Source: Streptosporangium pseudovulgare
Lineage (GTDB): Bacteria > Actinomycetota > Actinomycetes > Streptosporangiales > Streptosporangiaceae
Direction of reading: 5' to 3'
NCBI RefSeq assembly: GCF_014648055.1
Contig: NZ_BMQJ01000008.1
Location: forward strand, 124,001-188,000
Length of the DNA stretch: 64,000 bases
Both the position numbers and the translations under genes were made by a program. The notes beneath the pieces were generated by a model. It ran no database searches and was not told where the DNA came from. It saw nothing but the letters and a program-made list of their open reading frames with translations. Positions 27,396 to 35,211 of the stretch are shown here, piece after piece (positions within the stretch are counted from its first letter, which is position 1; each line of letters opens with the position of its first letter).

Positions 27396-29325
27396 TGGCG
27401 GACACCACCACGTCCTCGGCCTTGACGAACATCACGCGGTGGCCGAACTGGATCTGGTAGTACTTCTGCTTCCCGCGGATCACCTGGTGGTTCGCGGGAT
27501 CGAAGGTCACCGCCCGGTAGTACTCGCCGACCGCGGTCAGGCCGACGGTGTAGCGCTGGCCCGCGGCGAGGGTGTACTGCAGCGGGCTGATCGTCTGGTA
27601 CGGCACGCCCGCCGGGTACGCCTCCGCCTCCGGGTACGCCCTGCCGTACACCGGCACGCTCGCCAGGCCCGGCTTGGGCGTCACCACCAGGCCCTTGGAC
27701 GGCACCGCGGTGGGCTGGGACGCGGGGTTGTGGAACCACGCCTTCTGGCCGAGATACCAGATCGCGGTCCAGTCGCCCTGGCGGTCGGCGACGGCGTAGC
27801 GCTGGCCGGTGGCGGCGCGGGCGCTGTGGTCGTAGACGCTGTAGAGCGAGTCACCGGTCGGGTGCTTGCCGATGTCCTTGACCAGTGGGGCGTCCTCACG
27901 CGGCTCGGTGCGCAGCCAGACCGACGCCGAGCCGTGCGGGGCGCAGTCGGCCTCGGGGTTCTTGCGGTCGCAGCCGTAGTAGTACGGCTGGTTCTTCTCG
28001 TAGTCGGGCAGGATCATCACCGACTCGGTCCGCGGGCCGCCGGTGCCGTGCAGCGGGCGGCCGAGGAGCTGGAAGTAGTGCGCCCAGTCCCAGAAGGGGC
28101 CCGGGTCCTCGTGCATGCCCCGCACCGTGGAGGCGATCGTCCCGGGCACGTTGTCGTGGCCGATGATGTGCGCCCGGTCGAGCGGGACCTGGTAGCGCTG
28201 GGCGAGGTAGCGCACCAGCCGGGCCGAGCTGCGGTACATCGCCTCGGTGTACCAGAAGGCGCCCTCGCCGAGGAACCCCTCGTGCTCGATGCCGATCGAC
28301 TTGGCGTTGACGTACCAGTTGCCCGCCTGCCAGGCGACGTCCTTGGTCTTCACGTGCTGGGCGATGTGCCCGTCCACGGAACGCACCGAGTAGTGCCAGC
28401 TCGCCGGGCGCGCGGGGTCCTGCACCAGCCGCACGGAGGGGGCGAAGTAGCCCTCCATGTCGTGGATGACGATGTATTCGATCTGCTGGTTGACCGGCCG
28501 GTTCGACGTGTCGTGGTTGCCGTAGTCGTCACCGGGCAGCGCCTGGTAGGGCGCGGGGATCCACTCGCACGAGACGGTGGGCGGGCACTCGGCCTCGCCG
28601 CGGACGGGCCGGCGCAGGCCCAGCCTGTCCAGCCAGCCGTCCATCTTCCGCAGGCCGGGGGCGGCCCTCAGCTCGACCTTCTGGCCGTCGTCGGTGACGC
28701 GCTCGGCGCCGGACTCGATCGTGGCGTAGACCTCGTCGGCGAAGAACTTCGCCGCCTCGGCCTCCTCGGCGCCGGAGTAGCGGGCCACCGCGCCGTACCA
28801 CTGGCCGGGGTCGTCGCTGAGCGGCGCGCCGAGCGCCTTCTGGTAGTCGGCCAGCAGGGCCGCGCCGCCGCGGATGTTGGCGGCCGGGTCGCCGCGCAGT
28901 TCCTCGCGGCTCACGCCGGTGAGCTGGGCCGCCTTCTCCAGTGTCCTGAGCGAGGCGGGGACCTCGGCGGGCGCCGGCGCCGCCTGGGGGGCCGGCAGCG
29001 GGCGGCCGTCGTCACCCCGGGCGTCCTCGGTGCCCTCGGCGTGGTGGTTCCCGCCGCTCAGCTCGGCCGCGTCGGTGAGGTGCATCGGGCCGTACCCGGC
29101 GGAGCTGCTCGGCTTGCCCGCGTTGGCGTCCCAGCGCGACTCAAGGTAGGACACGCCGAGCAGGACGCTCTCGGGCACGCCGTACGCTTTGGCCGCCTCG
29201 GTGAAGGCCGCCTGCCGGCTGTCGGGAACGGCCGCCTGTGTGGCGGAGGCCGGTTGCGCTGGGGAGAGGCCGCCTGCGACCACGATGGCCGCGGCCGCCA
29301 GGCGGAGGGGGGACGATCGTCGCAC
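27391..29325 (-). CDS. Secreted peptidoglycan hydrolase: lytic-transglycosylase-like plus N-acetylmuramoyl-L-alanine amidase (Amidase_2)
   Basis: A 644-aa exported protein with a signal peptide (AAAAIVVAGGLSPAQPASA). Residues ~35-200 look like a lysozyme/SLT-type domain: YGVPESVLLGVSYLESRWDA with the catalytic Glu, then SSAGYGPMHLTD. Residues ~285-440 are an Amidase_2 (type 2, T7-lysozyme-like) domain. It has IEYIVIHDMEGYFAPS (first Zn His), WHYSVRSVDGHIAQHV, SIGIEHEGFLG and HIIGHDNVPGT. The C-terminal ~180 residues contain SH3-like segments (VWLRTEPREDAPLV, WTAIWYLGQKAWFHNP). It would cut peptidoglycan in the glycan strand and at the amide bond. The GTG start follows GAGGAGC. TTGACA at 29384-29389 (minus) is a possible -35. 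Confidence 0.88.
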   Translation of the reverse strand: MRRSSPLRLAAAAIVVAGGLSPAQPASATQAAVPDSRQAAFTEAAKAYGVPESVLLGVSYLESRWDANAGKPSSSAGYGPMHLTDAAELSGGNHHAEGTEDARGDDGRPLPAPQAAPAPAEVPASLRTLEKAAQLTGVSREELRGDPAANIRGGAALLADYQKALGAPLSDDPGQWYGAVARYSGAEEAEAAKFFADEVYATIESGAERVTDDGQKVELRAAPGLRKMDGWLDRLGLRRPVRGEAECPPTVSCEWIPAPYQALPGDDYGNHDTSNRPVNQQIEYIVIHDMEGYFAPSVRLVQDPARPASWHYSVRSVDGHIAQHVKTKDVAWQAGNWYVNAKSIGIEHEGFLGEGAFWYTEAMYRSSARLVRYLAQRYQVPLDRAHIIGHDNVPGTIASTVRGMHEDPGPFWDWAHYFQLLGRPLHGTGGPRTESVMILPDYEKNQPYYYGCDRKNPEADCAPHGSASVWLRTEPREDAPLVKDIGKHPTGDSLYSVYDHSARAATGQRYAVADRQGDWTAIWYLGQKAWFHNPASQPTAVPSKGLVVTPKPGLASVPVYGRAYPEAEAYPAGVPYQTISPLQYTLAAGQRYTVGLTAVGEYYRAVTFDPANHQVIRGKQKYYQIQFGHRVMFVKAEDVVVSAT

Positions 29326-29652
29326 GAACGCTCCTCGGCTGGGGGAATCCGATGCGAGACAGCCTGCGAAGCCGGGCCCGTGATGTCAATAACATTCTTC
29401 ACTTTGCCGACACGTAGCGAAGAATTTCTTCACCCTGTCAGCCCGGCGACTCCCGGACCCGGCCGTCTCCGCACCTCGAACGGATCGATCCGCCCACAAT
29501 GCGGCGGTCACGTCGAGCGGGCGGAGGAGACGGCGCTGAGCAGGTAAAACCTGCGCATGGGGATCCGGCGGGCGGTTCTCCTCCCGGGCGGGGCGGGAAG
29601 GGCAACGGGTTGGAGGCGAAGGCCCGCGAGCCGTACGCACTGGAGAGAAGAC
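29326..29652. other. Divergent intergenic region (hydrolase / debranching enzyme)
   Basis: A 327-bp gap holding both promoters. Besides a TTGACA for the hydrolase it contains an inverted repeat, GCAGGT-AAA-ACCTGC (29540-29554), about 100 bp upstream of the debranching-enzyme start and a likely regulator site. I looked for a c-di-AMP riboswitch upstream of the hydrolase and did not recognise one. Confidence 0.5.
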
Positions 29653-31863
29653 GTGAACGGGTGGACTTTCGAGGGCCAGCCCGGCGCACTGGGCGACAGC
29701 GCGGTGACCCTGGTGGAGAGCGGTTCCTTCTGCGTGTCCGGGCGCGGCGGGGACATCGTGCCGGGCGGGGCGCAGGGGGTCTACACCGCCGACACCCGGC
29801 TGCTGTCGCGCTGGGAGCTGCGGATCGACGACGTCGGGGTGGAACCGCTCAACGTGTTCGTGACCGAGCCGTACCACGCGACGTTCGTCGGCCGGGCGGC
29901 GCCGCGGCCGGGGCGCGCGGAGAGCACCCTGCTGGTGGTCAGGGACCGCTATGTCGGCGGCGGCCTGCGCGAGGACCTGACGCTGCGCAACCTGTCCGAC
30001 GAGCCGGCCGGATGCCTGGTCGACATCCACCTGGCCGGTGACCTGGCCGACCTGTTCGAGGTCAAGGCGGGGCGGATCCGGCACGTGCTCGACGTGGAGA
30101 CGACGCCCGACCGGACAGGCCTGATGATCTTCTCCGCCAGCCGGTGCCGGGGGACCCGGGTGGTGGCCGAGCCGCAGCCGATCTCCATGCCCGGGATCCT
30201 CGCCTTCCGGATCGTCGTGCCCGCCCGGGGGGAGTGGACCGCCACCGTCCAGGTCAACCCGATCCTGGACGGCGAGGAGCTGCCCGCCCGGTTCTCCACC
30301 CGCCACCCGCCGGAGCACGCCGAGCCCGCCCGGCGGCGGGCCGACTGGGACCGGCTCAGCCCGGCCGTCGTCACCTCCGACCGCACCCTGACCCAGGTGC
30401 TGCGCCGCTCCCGGGAGGACCTGGGGGCGCTGCGGCTGTTCGACCCCGACCGGCCCGAGGAGCCGCCGACGATCGCCGCGGGCGCGCCGTGGTTCATGAC
30501 GCTGTTCGGCCGCGACTCGCTGCTGACCTCCTGGATGGCGCTGCCGATGGACCAGTCGCTGGCGCTCGGCACGCTGCGCCGCCTGGCCAGGCTGCAGGGC
30601 AAGACCTGCGACCCGCTCACCGAGGAGGAGCCCGGCAAGATCCTGCACGAGCTGCGCTTCGGAGCCCAGGCCGGCGGCCTCGCCTACTACGGCTCGGTGG
30701 ACGCCACCCCGCTGTTCGTGATGCTGCTGGGCGAGCTGCGCCGGTGGGGCCTGCTCGGCGCGGAGGTGGAGGAGCTCCTGCCGTACGCCGACGAGGCGCT
30801 CGGCTGGATCACCAGGTCGGCCGACCCGTTCCTGTCCTACCGCCGCAAGACCGACCACGGCCTGGTCCACCAGGGCTGGAAGGACTCCTTCGACGGCGTC
30901 ACCTTCGCCGACGGCACCCTGGCCCGGCCGCCCATCGCGCTGGCCGAGGTGCAGGGCTACGTCTACGCCGCCTACAACGCGCGCGCCCACTTCGCCCACG
31001 AGGCCGGTGACATCACCCTGGAGGAGGAGTGGAAGGGGCGGGCGGAGCGCCTGCGGGAGGCGTTCAACGACCGGTTCTGGATGCCCGAGCGCGGCTACTA
31101 CGCCATCGGCCTCGACGGCGAGGGACGCCGCATCGACTCCGTCGCCTCCAACCCCGGTCACTGCCTGTGGACCGGCATCGTCGACGAGGACCGCGCCGCG
31201 TCCGTCGCCGGACACCTGCTCTCGCCGCGCATGTTCACCGGGTACGGCGTGCGCACCCTGGCCTCCGACATGGGCGCCTACAACCCGATGAGCTACCACA
31301 ACGGCTCGGTCTGGCCGCACGACAACTCCATCATCGTGGCCGGGCTGATCCGGTACGGCTTCGCCGAGGAGGCGCGGCGGATCGCCTCCGGCCTGATGGA
31401 GGCGGCGGAGGCGTTCGGCTGGCGGCTGCCCGAGCTGTTCTGCGGCTTCGACCGGGGCGACTTCTCCCCGCCGGTGCCCTACCCCACCTCCTGCACCCCG
31501 CAGGCGTGGGCCGCCGCGTCGCCCATCCACCTGCTGCGCAACATGCTCCGCCTCGACCCCTGGGTGCCCTACGGGCAGGTGTGGCTGGACCCCGTGCCGA
31601 TGGAGGACATCCGGGTCGAGGGGATGCCGCTCGCCGGGTCCCGGCTGACGATCGAGGTCAGCGACGGGAAGGTCTCCGTCGCCGGGCTGCCCGAGGGGAT
31701 CATCCTGCACGACGAGCCGCGCCCGCCGGTGTCGGCCCCGGGCGGCGTCTTCAGCGCCCAGGGCCGGGGAGAGCGCGGTGACGGGCAGGCCCGGGAGGCG
31801 AGGACCCGGGAAAGGACATCGACAGGCCGGGGGGCCGGGAGCGGGGGCGAGGATGATCACTGA
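29653..31863 (+). CDS. Glycogen debranching enzyme (amylo-alpha-1,6-glucosidase family)
   Basis: A 736-aa protein with an N-terminal GDE domain (FEGQPGALGDSAVTLVESGS, then VYTADTRLLSRWELRIDD) and a C-terminal six-hairpin (alpha/alpha)6 barrel. The barrel has WFMTLFGRDSLLTSWMALP, VHQGWKDSFDGVTFADG and MSYHNGSVWPHDNSIIVAGL, the last with acidic catalytic candidates. It probably trims alpha-1,6 branch stubs from glucans, complementing GlgP. The GTG at 29653 follows GGAGAGAAG. The last ~50 residues are low-complexity Gly/Arg and overlap the next gene by 11 nt, so they may be a recent read-through extension. Confidence 0.88.
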   Translation: MNGWTFEGQPGALGDSAVTLVESGSFCVSGRGGDIVPGGAQGVYTADTRLLSRWELRIDDVGVEPLNVFVTEPYHATFVGRAAPRPGRAESTLLVVRDRYVGGGLREDLTLRNLSDEPAGCLVDIHLAGDLADLFEVKAGRIRHVLDVETTPDRTGLMIFSASRCRGTRVVAEPQPISMPGILAFRIVVPARGEWTATVQVNPILDGEELPARFSTRHPPEHAEPARRRADWDRLSPAVVTSDRTLTQVLRRSREDLGALRLFDPDRPEEPPTIAAGAPWFMTLFGRDSLLTSWMALPMDQSLALGTLRRLARLQGKTCDPLTEEEPGKILHELRFGAQAGGLAYYGSVDATPLFVMLLGELRRWGLLGAEVEELLPYADEALGWITRSADPFLSYRRKTDHGLVHQGWKDSFDGVTFADGTLARPPIALAEVQGYVYAAYNARAHFAHEAGDITLEEEWKGRAERLREAFNDRFWMPERGYYAIGLDGEGRRIDSVASNPGHCLWTGIVDEDRAASVAGHLLSPRMFTGYGVRTLASDMGAYNPMSYHNGSVWPHDNSIIVAGLIRYGFAEEARRIASGLMEAAEAFGWRLPELFCGFDRGDFSPPVPYPTSCTPQAWAAASPIHLLRNMLRLDPWVPYGQVWLDPVPMEDIRVEGMPLAGSRLTIEVSDGKVSVAGLPEGIILHDEPRPPVSAPGGVFSAQGRGERGDGQAREARTRERTSTGRGAGSGGEDDH

Positions 31864-32968
31864 AGAGGAGCCGGCCGGGTGGCGCGGCGGGGGGCTGCGC
31901 GTCGTGATGATCGCTCCCCCCTGGTACGACGTGCCGCCCGCGGCGTACGGCGGCATCGAGTCGATGGTGGCGGACCTCGTCGCGGGGCTGTCGCGGCGCG
32001 GGCACGAGGTCACCCTGATCGGCGCGGGCAAGCCCGGCACGTCGGCCCGCTTCCTGGCGACCTACGCCGTGCCGCCGTCGGAGCGGATCGGCGAGGCGAT
32101 GCCGGAGGTGCTGCACGCGGCCCGGGCGCACGGCATGCTCTCCGGCCTGGAGACGGACATCGTCCACGACCACTCGCTGGCCGGGCCGCTGCACGCCGGG
32201 TGCCGGGCCGTCCCGACGGTGATCACCTGCCACCTCACGATGGACGGTGAGTTCGGCGACTACTACCGCTCGCTCGGCGCCGGCGTGGTGATGGTCGGCA
32301 TCTCCCGAGCGCAGCGGCGCAGCGCCCCGGAGCTGCCCTGGGCCGGGGTCGTCCACAACGCGGTGGACATCGCCTCCTTCCCCTTCCGCGAGGACAAGGA
32401 GGACTGGGTGCTGTGGCTCGGCCGGTTCAACGAGGACAAGGGCGCGCACCTGGCCATCGACGCCGCCCGCGCGGCCGGGCGGCGGATCATGCTGGCCGGC
32501 AAGCTCACCGAGCCGGTGGAGCGCGACTACTTCGCCGAGCACGTCGCGCCCAGGCTCGGCGCCGACGCCGAGTACGTCGGCGAGGCCGACGCCGTCGGCA
32601 AGCGCGAACTGCTCGCGGCGGCCCGCTGCCTGCTCTTCCCTGTCCTGTGGGAGGAGCCGTTCGGCATGGTGATGATCGAGGCGATGGCCTGCGGCACGCC
32701 GGTGGTGGCGTTCGGCAGGGGAGCGGTGCCCGAGGTCGTCGCCGACGGGGTGACCGGTTTCGTCCTGGACCGGCCCGAGGAACTGCCGGAGGCGATCGAG
32801 GCGGCCGGGAAGCTCGACCCGCACGCCTGCCGGTCCCACGTGGCGGACCACTTCGGCGTCGAGGCGATGGCCGCGGGCTACGAGCGCGTCTACCGGAAGG
32901 TGATCGCCGAGGCCGCCGCGCGGGCCGAGCCCGCCGGCGGGACCCGGGGCCTGATGCCGCTGAACTGA
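31853..32968 (+). CDS. Glycosyltransferase family 4 protein
   Basis: A 371-aa GT-B glycosyltransferase. The N-terminal lobe has LRVVMIAPPWYDVPPAAYGG, and the C-terminal lobe has WVLWLGRFNEDKGAHLAID, FPVLWEEPFGMVMIEAMACG (the EX7E sugar-nucleotide site) and TPVVAFGRGAVPEVV. The ATG follows GGGGGCGAGG and lies inside the end of the debranching-enzyme gene, so the two are coupled. It does not open like GlgM/GlgA (TREYPP-type), so it is probably not maltose-1-phosphate synthase. Donor and acceptor are unknown. Confidence 0.87.
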   Translation: MITEEEPAGWRGGGLRVVMIAPPWYDVPPAAYGGIESMVADLVAGLSRRGHEVTLIGAGKPGTSARFLATYAVPPSERIGEAMPEVLHAARAHGMLSGLETDIVHDHSLAGPLHAGCRAVPTVITCHLTMDGEFGDYYRSLGAGVVMVGISRAQRRSAPELPWAGVVHNAVDIASFPFREDKEDWVLWLGRFNEDKGAHLAIDAARAAGRRIMLAGKLTEPVERDYFAEHVAPRLGADAEYVGEADAVGKRELLAAARCLLFPVLWEEPFGMVMIEAMACGTPVVAFGRGAVPEVVADGVTGFVLDRPEELPEAIEAAGKLDPHACRSHVADHFGVEAMAAGYERVYRKVIAEAAARAEPAGGTRGLMPLN

Positions 32969-32996
32969 CGCCGCCGGGCATCTCTCCGGGGCGGGG

Positions 32997-33335
32997 TCAG
33001 GCCGCGTGGTCCCCGTGTTCGCGGATGTACCGGGCGAAGGCCTCCCTGGCCAGCTGGGACACCGTCTTTCCCTCGCGTTCGGCAAGGGCCTTGGCGGCGT
33101 TCTTCTCCTCGGCGGTGAGGCGGAAGGTGACCTGCGGTGACCGCTCCCCGGGCGCACTGAGCGAAGGGCGGCCGACTGATCGCCGGACATGGGCCACGGC
33201 GGCGTCCACGTACGCCCGGTCGATCCGATTGCCCTGCCTGTCGTAGATCTCCTCGGCGTCCAGGTCGACGTCCGAGGCGTCGTCCAGGGTGAGTTCCACG
33301 TCCTCCGGCGGCCAGTCGCCGCGGTACTCGGTCAT
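32997..33335 (-). CDS. Ribbon-helix-helix antitoxin-like protein
   Basis: A 112-aa acidic protein. The C-terminal ~45 residues form a CopG/RHH-type DNA-binding unit: PQVTFRLTAEEKNAAKALAE, then GKTVSQLAREAFARYIREHG. The N-terminal half (WPPEDVELTLDDASDVDLDA) is strongly acidic and probably wraps the toxin. The ATG overlaps the upstream toxin-like gene by 4 nt and follows AGGAG. Confidence 0.75.
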   Translation of the reverse strand: MTEYRGDWPPEDVELTLDDASDVDLDAEEIYDRQGNRIDRAYVDAAVAHVRRSVGRPSLSAPGERSPQVTFRLTAEEKNAAKALAEREGKTVSQLAREAFARYIREHGDHAA

Positions 33336-33577
33336 GGCGTGCTCCTCCTGAGTGCGGTCGGCATGACGTGGATGACCAGCAGGCACTTCTCGGTCAGCAC
33401 CGCGATGACCTCCAACTGGAGGCCACGGTCGTCAGGCCCCAGCCAGTGCCACTGTTCGTCCAGGTGCGGCCCGGGCGACGGCACCACCCTGGGTGGGCTG
33501 GCTCGCATGACGTACATGGCTCGTGCCCTGCCGACGCGGTGCTTCCGAGCTGACTGCGTGAACCTGATTCTACGCAC
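33332..33577 (-). CDS. Small basic putative toxin of a type II toxin-antitoxin pair
   Basis: An 81-aa basic protein starting at GTG. Its form, RIRFTQSARKHRVGRARAMY, then PDDRGLQLEVIAVLTEKCLL and VIHVMPTALRR, matches small proteins (BrnT-like or DUF4258-like in shape) encoded next to RHH partners in actinomycetes. The hydrophobic strand followed by the conserved His-Ala/Val-Met-Arg end is typical of them. The gene order is toxin then antitoxin with a 4-nt overlap. The mode of action is not established by sequence. Confidence 0.6.
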   Translation of the reverse strand: MRRIRFTQSARKHRVGRARAMYVMRASPPRVVPSPGPHLDEQWHWLGPDDRGLQLEVIAVLTEKCLLVIHVMPTALRRSTP

Positions 33578-33651
33578 AGCCGGATTGTGCCATGCAGAAT
33601 TAACCGATGACGCTACTTTCAGTGAGGAAATGTTTACCTGTTGTTCTGAAG

Positions 33652-33678
33652 GCCCGGCCGGGCGTGACCCGGCCGGGC
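33652..33678 (-). terminator. 11-bp hairpin after the I36-family gene
   Basis: GCCCGGCCGGG (33652-33662) pairs with CCCGGCCGGGC (33668-33678) around a 5-nt loop, 29 bp beyond the stop of the minus-strand gene. No U-tract follows. Confidence 0.65.
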
Positions 33679-33706
33679 GGGCGGGGACGGGCCCGCCGGA
33701 GTCGGA

Positions 33707-34123
33707 TCAGCCGTGCGAGTCGGCCGGGGAGCCGGTGAAGGTGGTGAGGCAGGACGGGCCGTTGACGCCGTCGAAGCGGACCGAGTGGAAGAAGTCGCGG
33801 AACGGGGTGTAGAAGTTGCCCTTCCCCCAGGGGGAGGTCACGGCGGAGCAGCCGCCGTAGCCGGACTCGGAGTACAGGTGGATGTAGGAGGCCGTACGGT
33901 TCCAGTCGGACTTGGCCCGGCCCGCCATGCCGAGCGCGGCGAGGTCCGGGGTGTCGCTCTTGATCTCGATCATGTCGCCCGTGCCGTCGAGGCCGGAGAA
34001 CATGCAGTAGGACCCGGCGTGGCAGCGGTCGTAACCGGTGGCGGCCTGGGCGGGGGCGCCCGCCAGGGCGGTCAGCGCGACGGCCGCGACGGGGAGTGCC
34101 AGCATCTGAAGCTTCTTGCCCAA
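33707..34123 (-). CDS. Peptidase inhibitor family I36 (beta/gamma-crystallin-like) secreted protein
   Basis: A 138-aa exported protein. It starts at TTG (MGKKLQMLALPVAAVALTAL) after GGAGG, with cleavage near AQAATG. The mature part has the crystallin-like pattern of SMPI-type inhibitors: CHAGSYCMFSGLDGTGDMIE and, later, SYIHLYSESGYGGCSAVTS and FHSVRFDGVNGP. Cys residues are positioned for disulfides. It may inhibit secreted proteases or serve a structural role; the activity is inferred from the family. Confidence 0.8.
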   Translation of the reverse strand: MGKKLQMLALPVAAVALTALAGAPAQAATGYDRCHAGSYCMFSGLDGTGDMIEIKSDTPDLAALGMAGRAKSDWNRTASYIHLYSESGYGGCSAVTSPWGKGNFYTPFRDFFHSVRFDGVNGPSCLTTFTGSPADSHG

Positions 34124-34318
34124 TGTTCCTCCATTGGTGAAACTTTCTTTCGATGACCGGCTCGACCATACCTGTTGAGATCTTGTAGAGGAAGAGGTCA
34201 TTTTCCGGACCGCCGAAACCCGGCCGACACCTCCCGCCGTAGGGCGGGCGGGGCTACTGGGACGGCGAGGCGCTCCTCTAGGGTGCGGGTGACGGGTTGC
34301 TCTGAGGAGAGGACGGCC

Positions 34319-35092
34319 ATGGGTGAGTTCGTGCGGGTGGAGACGGCCGACGGGGTCGCGACGATCCGGCTCGACCGGCCGAAGATGAACGCGCTCAACC
34401 GGCAGGTCCAGGAGGAGATCCGCGACTGCGCCCGCCAGGTGGACGCCGACCCCGAGGTGTACGCGGTGGTGCTCTACGGCGGGGAGAAGGTCTTCGCGGC
34501 GGGCGCCGACGTCAAGGAGATGGCCGGCATGTCGTACGCCGACATGGCCGTCCACTCCGCGGCCCTCCAGGGCTGCTTCACCGCGGTCGCCGGGATCGGC
34601 AAGCCGGTCATCGCGGCGGTGACCGGCTACGCCCTGGGCGGCGGCTGCGAGCTGGCGCTGTGCGCGGACATCCGGATCGCGGGCGAGTCGGCCAAGCTGG
34701 GCCAGCCGGAGATCCTGCTCGGCATCATCCCCGGCGCCGGGGGCACCCAGCGCCTGCCGCGACTGGTCGGCCCGGCGCGGGCCAAGGACCTCATTTTCAC
34801 CGGCCGCCACGTCTCCGCCGCCGAGGCCCTGCAGATCGGGCTGGTCGATCGGGTCGTCCCGGACGCCGACGTCCACACCGAGGCGCTGGCCTACGCCGCG
34901 CAGTTCAAGGGCGGTCCCGCGCTGGCCGTGCGGGCGGCCAAGCAGGCCGTGGACCGCGGCCTGGAGACCGACCTGGCCACCGGCCTGGAGATCGAGCGCC
35001 TGCAGTTCTCCGGCCTGTTCGCCACCGAGGACGCCCGCGACGGCATGCGGGCCTTCGCCGAGAAGACCAAGGCCACCTTCACCGGCCGCTGA
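34319..35092 (+). CDS. Enoyl-CoA hydratase/isomerase family protein
   Basis: A 257-aa crotonase. It hydrates trans-2-enoyl-CoA in fatty-acid beta-oxidation. The oxyanion-hole segments are FAAGADVKEM and YALGGGCELALCADIRIAGE, with the first catalytic Glu. GQPEILLGIIPGAGGTQRLP carries the second. Both catalytic Glu positions of true hydratases are present. GAGGAGAGG precedes the ATG. It is single, convergent with the MFS gene; the etfBA genes 14 kb away belong to the same pathway. Confidence 0.93.
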   Translation: MGEFVRVETADGVATIRLDRPKMNALNRQVQEEIRDCARQVDADPEVYAVVLYGGEKVFAAGADVKEMAGMSYADMAVHSAALQGCFTAVAGIGKPVIAAVTGYALGGGCELALCADIRIAGESAKLGQPEILLGIIPGAGGTQRLPRLVGPARAKDLIFTGRHVSAAEALQIGLVDRVVPDADVHTEALAYAAQFKGGPALAVRAAKQAVDRGLETDLATGLEIERLQFSGLFATEDARDGMRAFAEKTKATFTGR

Positions 35093-35176
35093 CCGGCCGC
35101 GCGGCCGATCAGCGGCCTGCTCGCGCCGTCCCGGGCCGCCCGGAGCGTGGCCCGCGCCGTACGGCGCCGCCCGGGA

Positions 35177-35199
35177 GGGCCGCGTCACGGATGCGGCCC
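35177..35199. terminator. Hairpin between convergent hydratase and MFS genes
   Basis: GGGCCGC (35177-35183) pairs with GCGGCCC (35193-35199) around 9 nt in the 119-bp gap between convergent genes. Confidence 0.45.
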
Positions 35200-35211
35200 G
35201 TTCCCGGCCGG

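Noticed and set aside
29326-29652. Possible c-di-AMP (ydaO) riboswitch upstream of the peptidoglycan hydrolase
   Set aside because: Such elements often precede cell-wall hydrolase genes in actinomycetes, but I could not find the expected conserved core in the short leader.
29386-32040. An 884-codon open frame antisense to the debranching enzyme and the start of the GT4 gene
   Set aside because: Same reasoning: it lies opposite well-supported genes and has no recognisable protein features.
31853-32968. GlgM/GlgA-type glucan synthase
   Set aside because: It sits near glucan genes and is a GT4 enzyme, but the N-terminal motif differs from the GlgM/GlgA signature.
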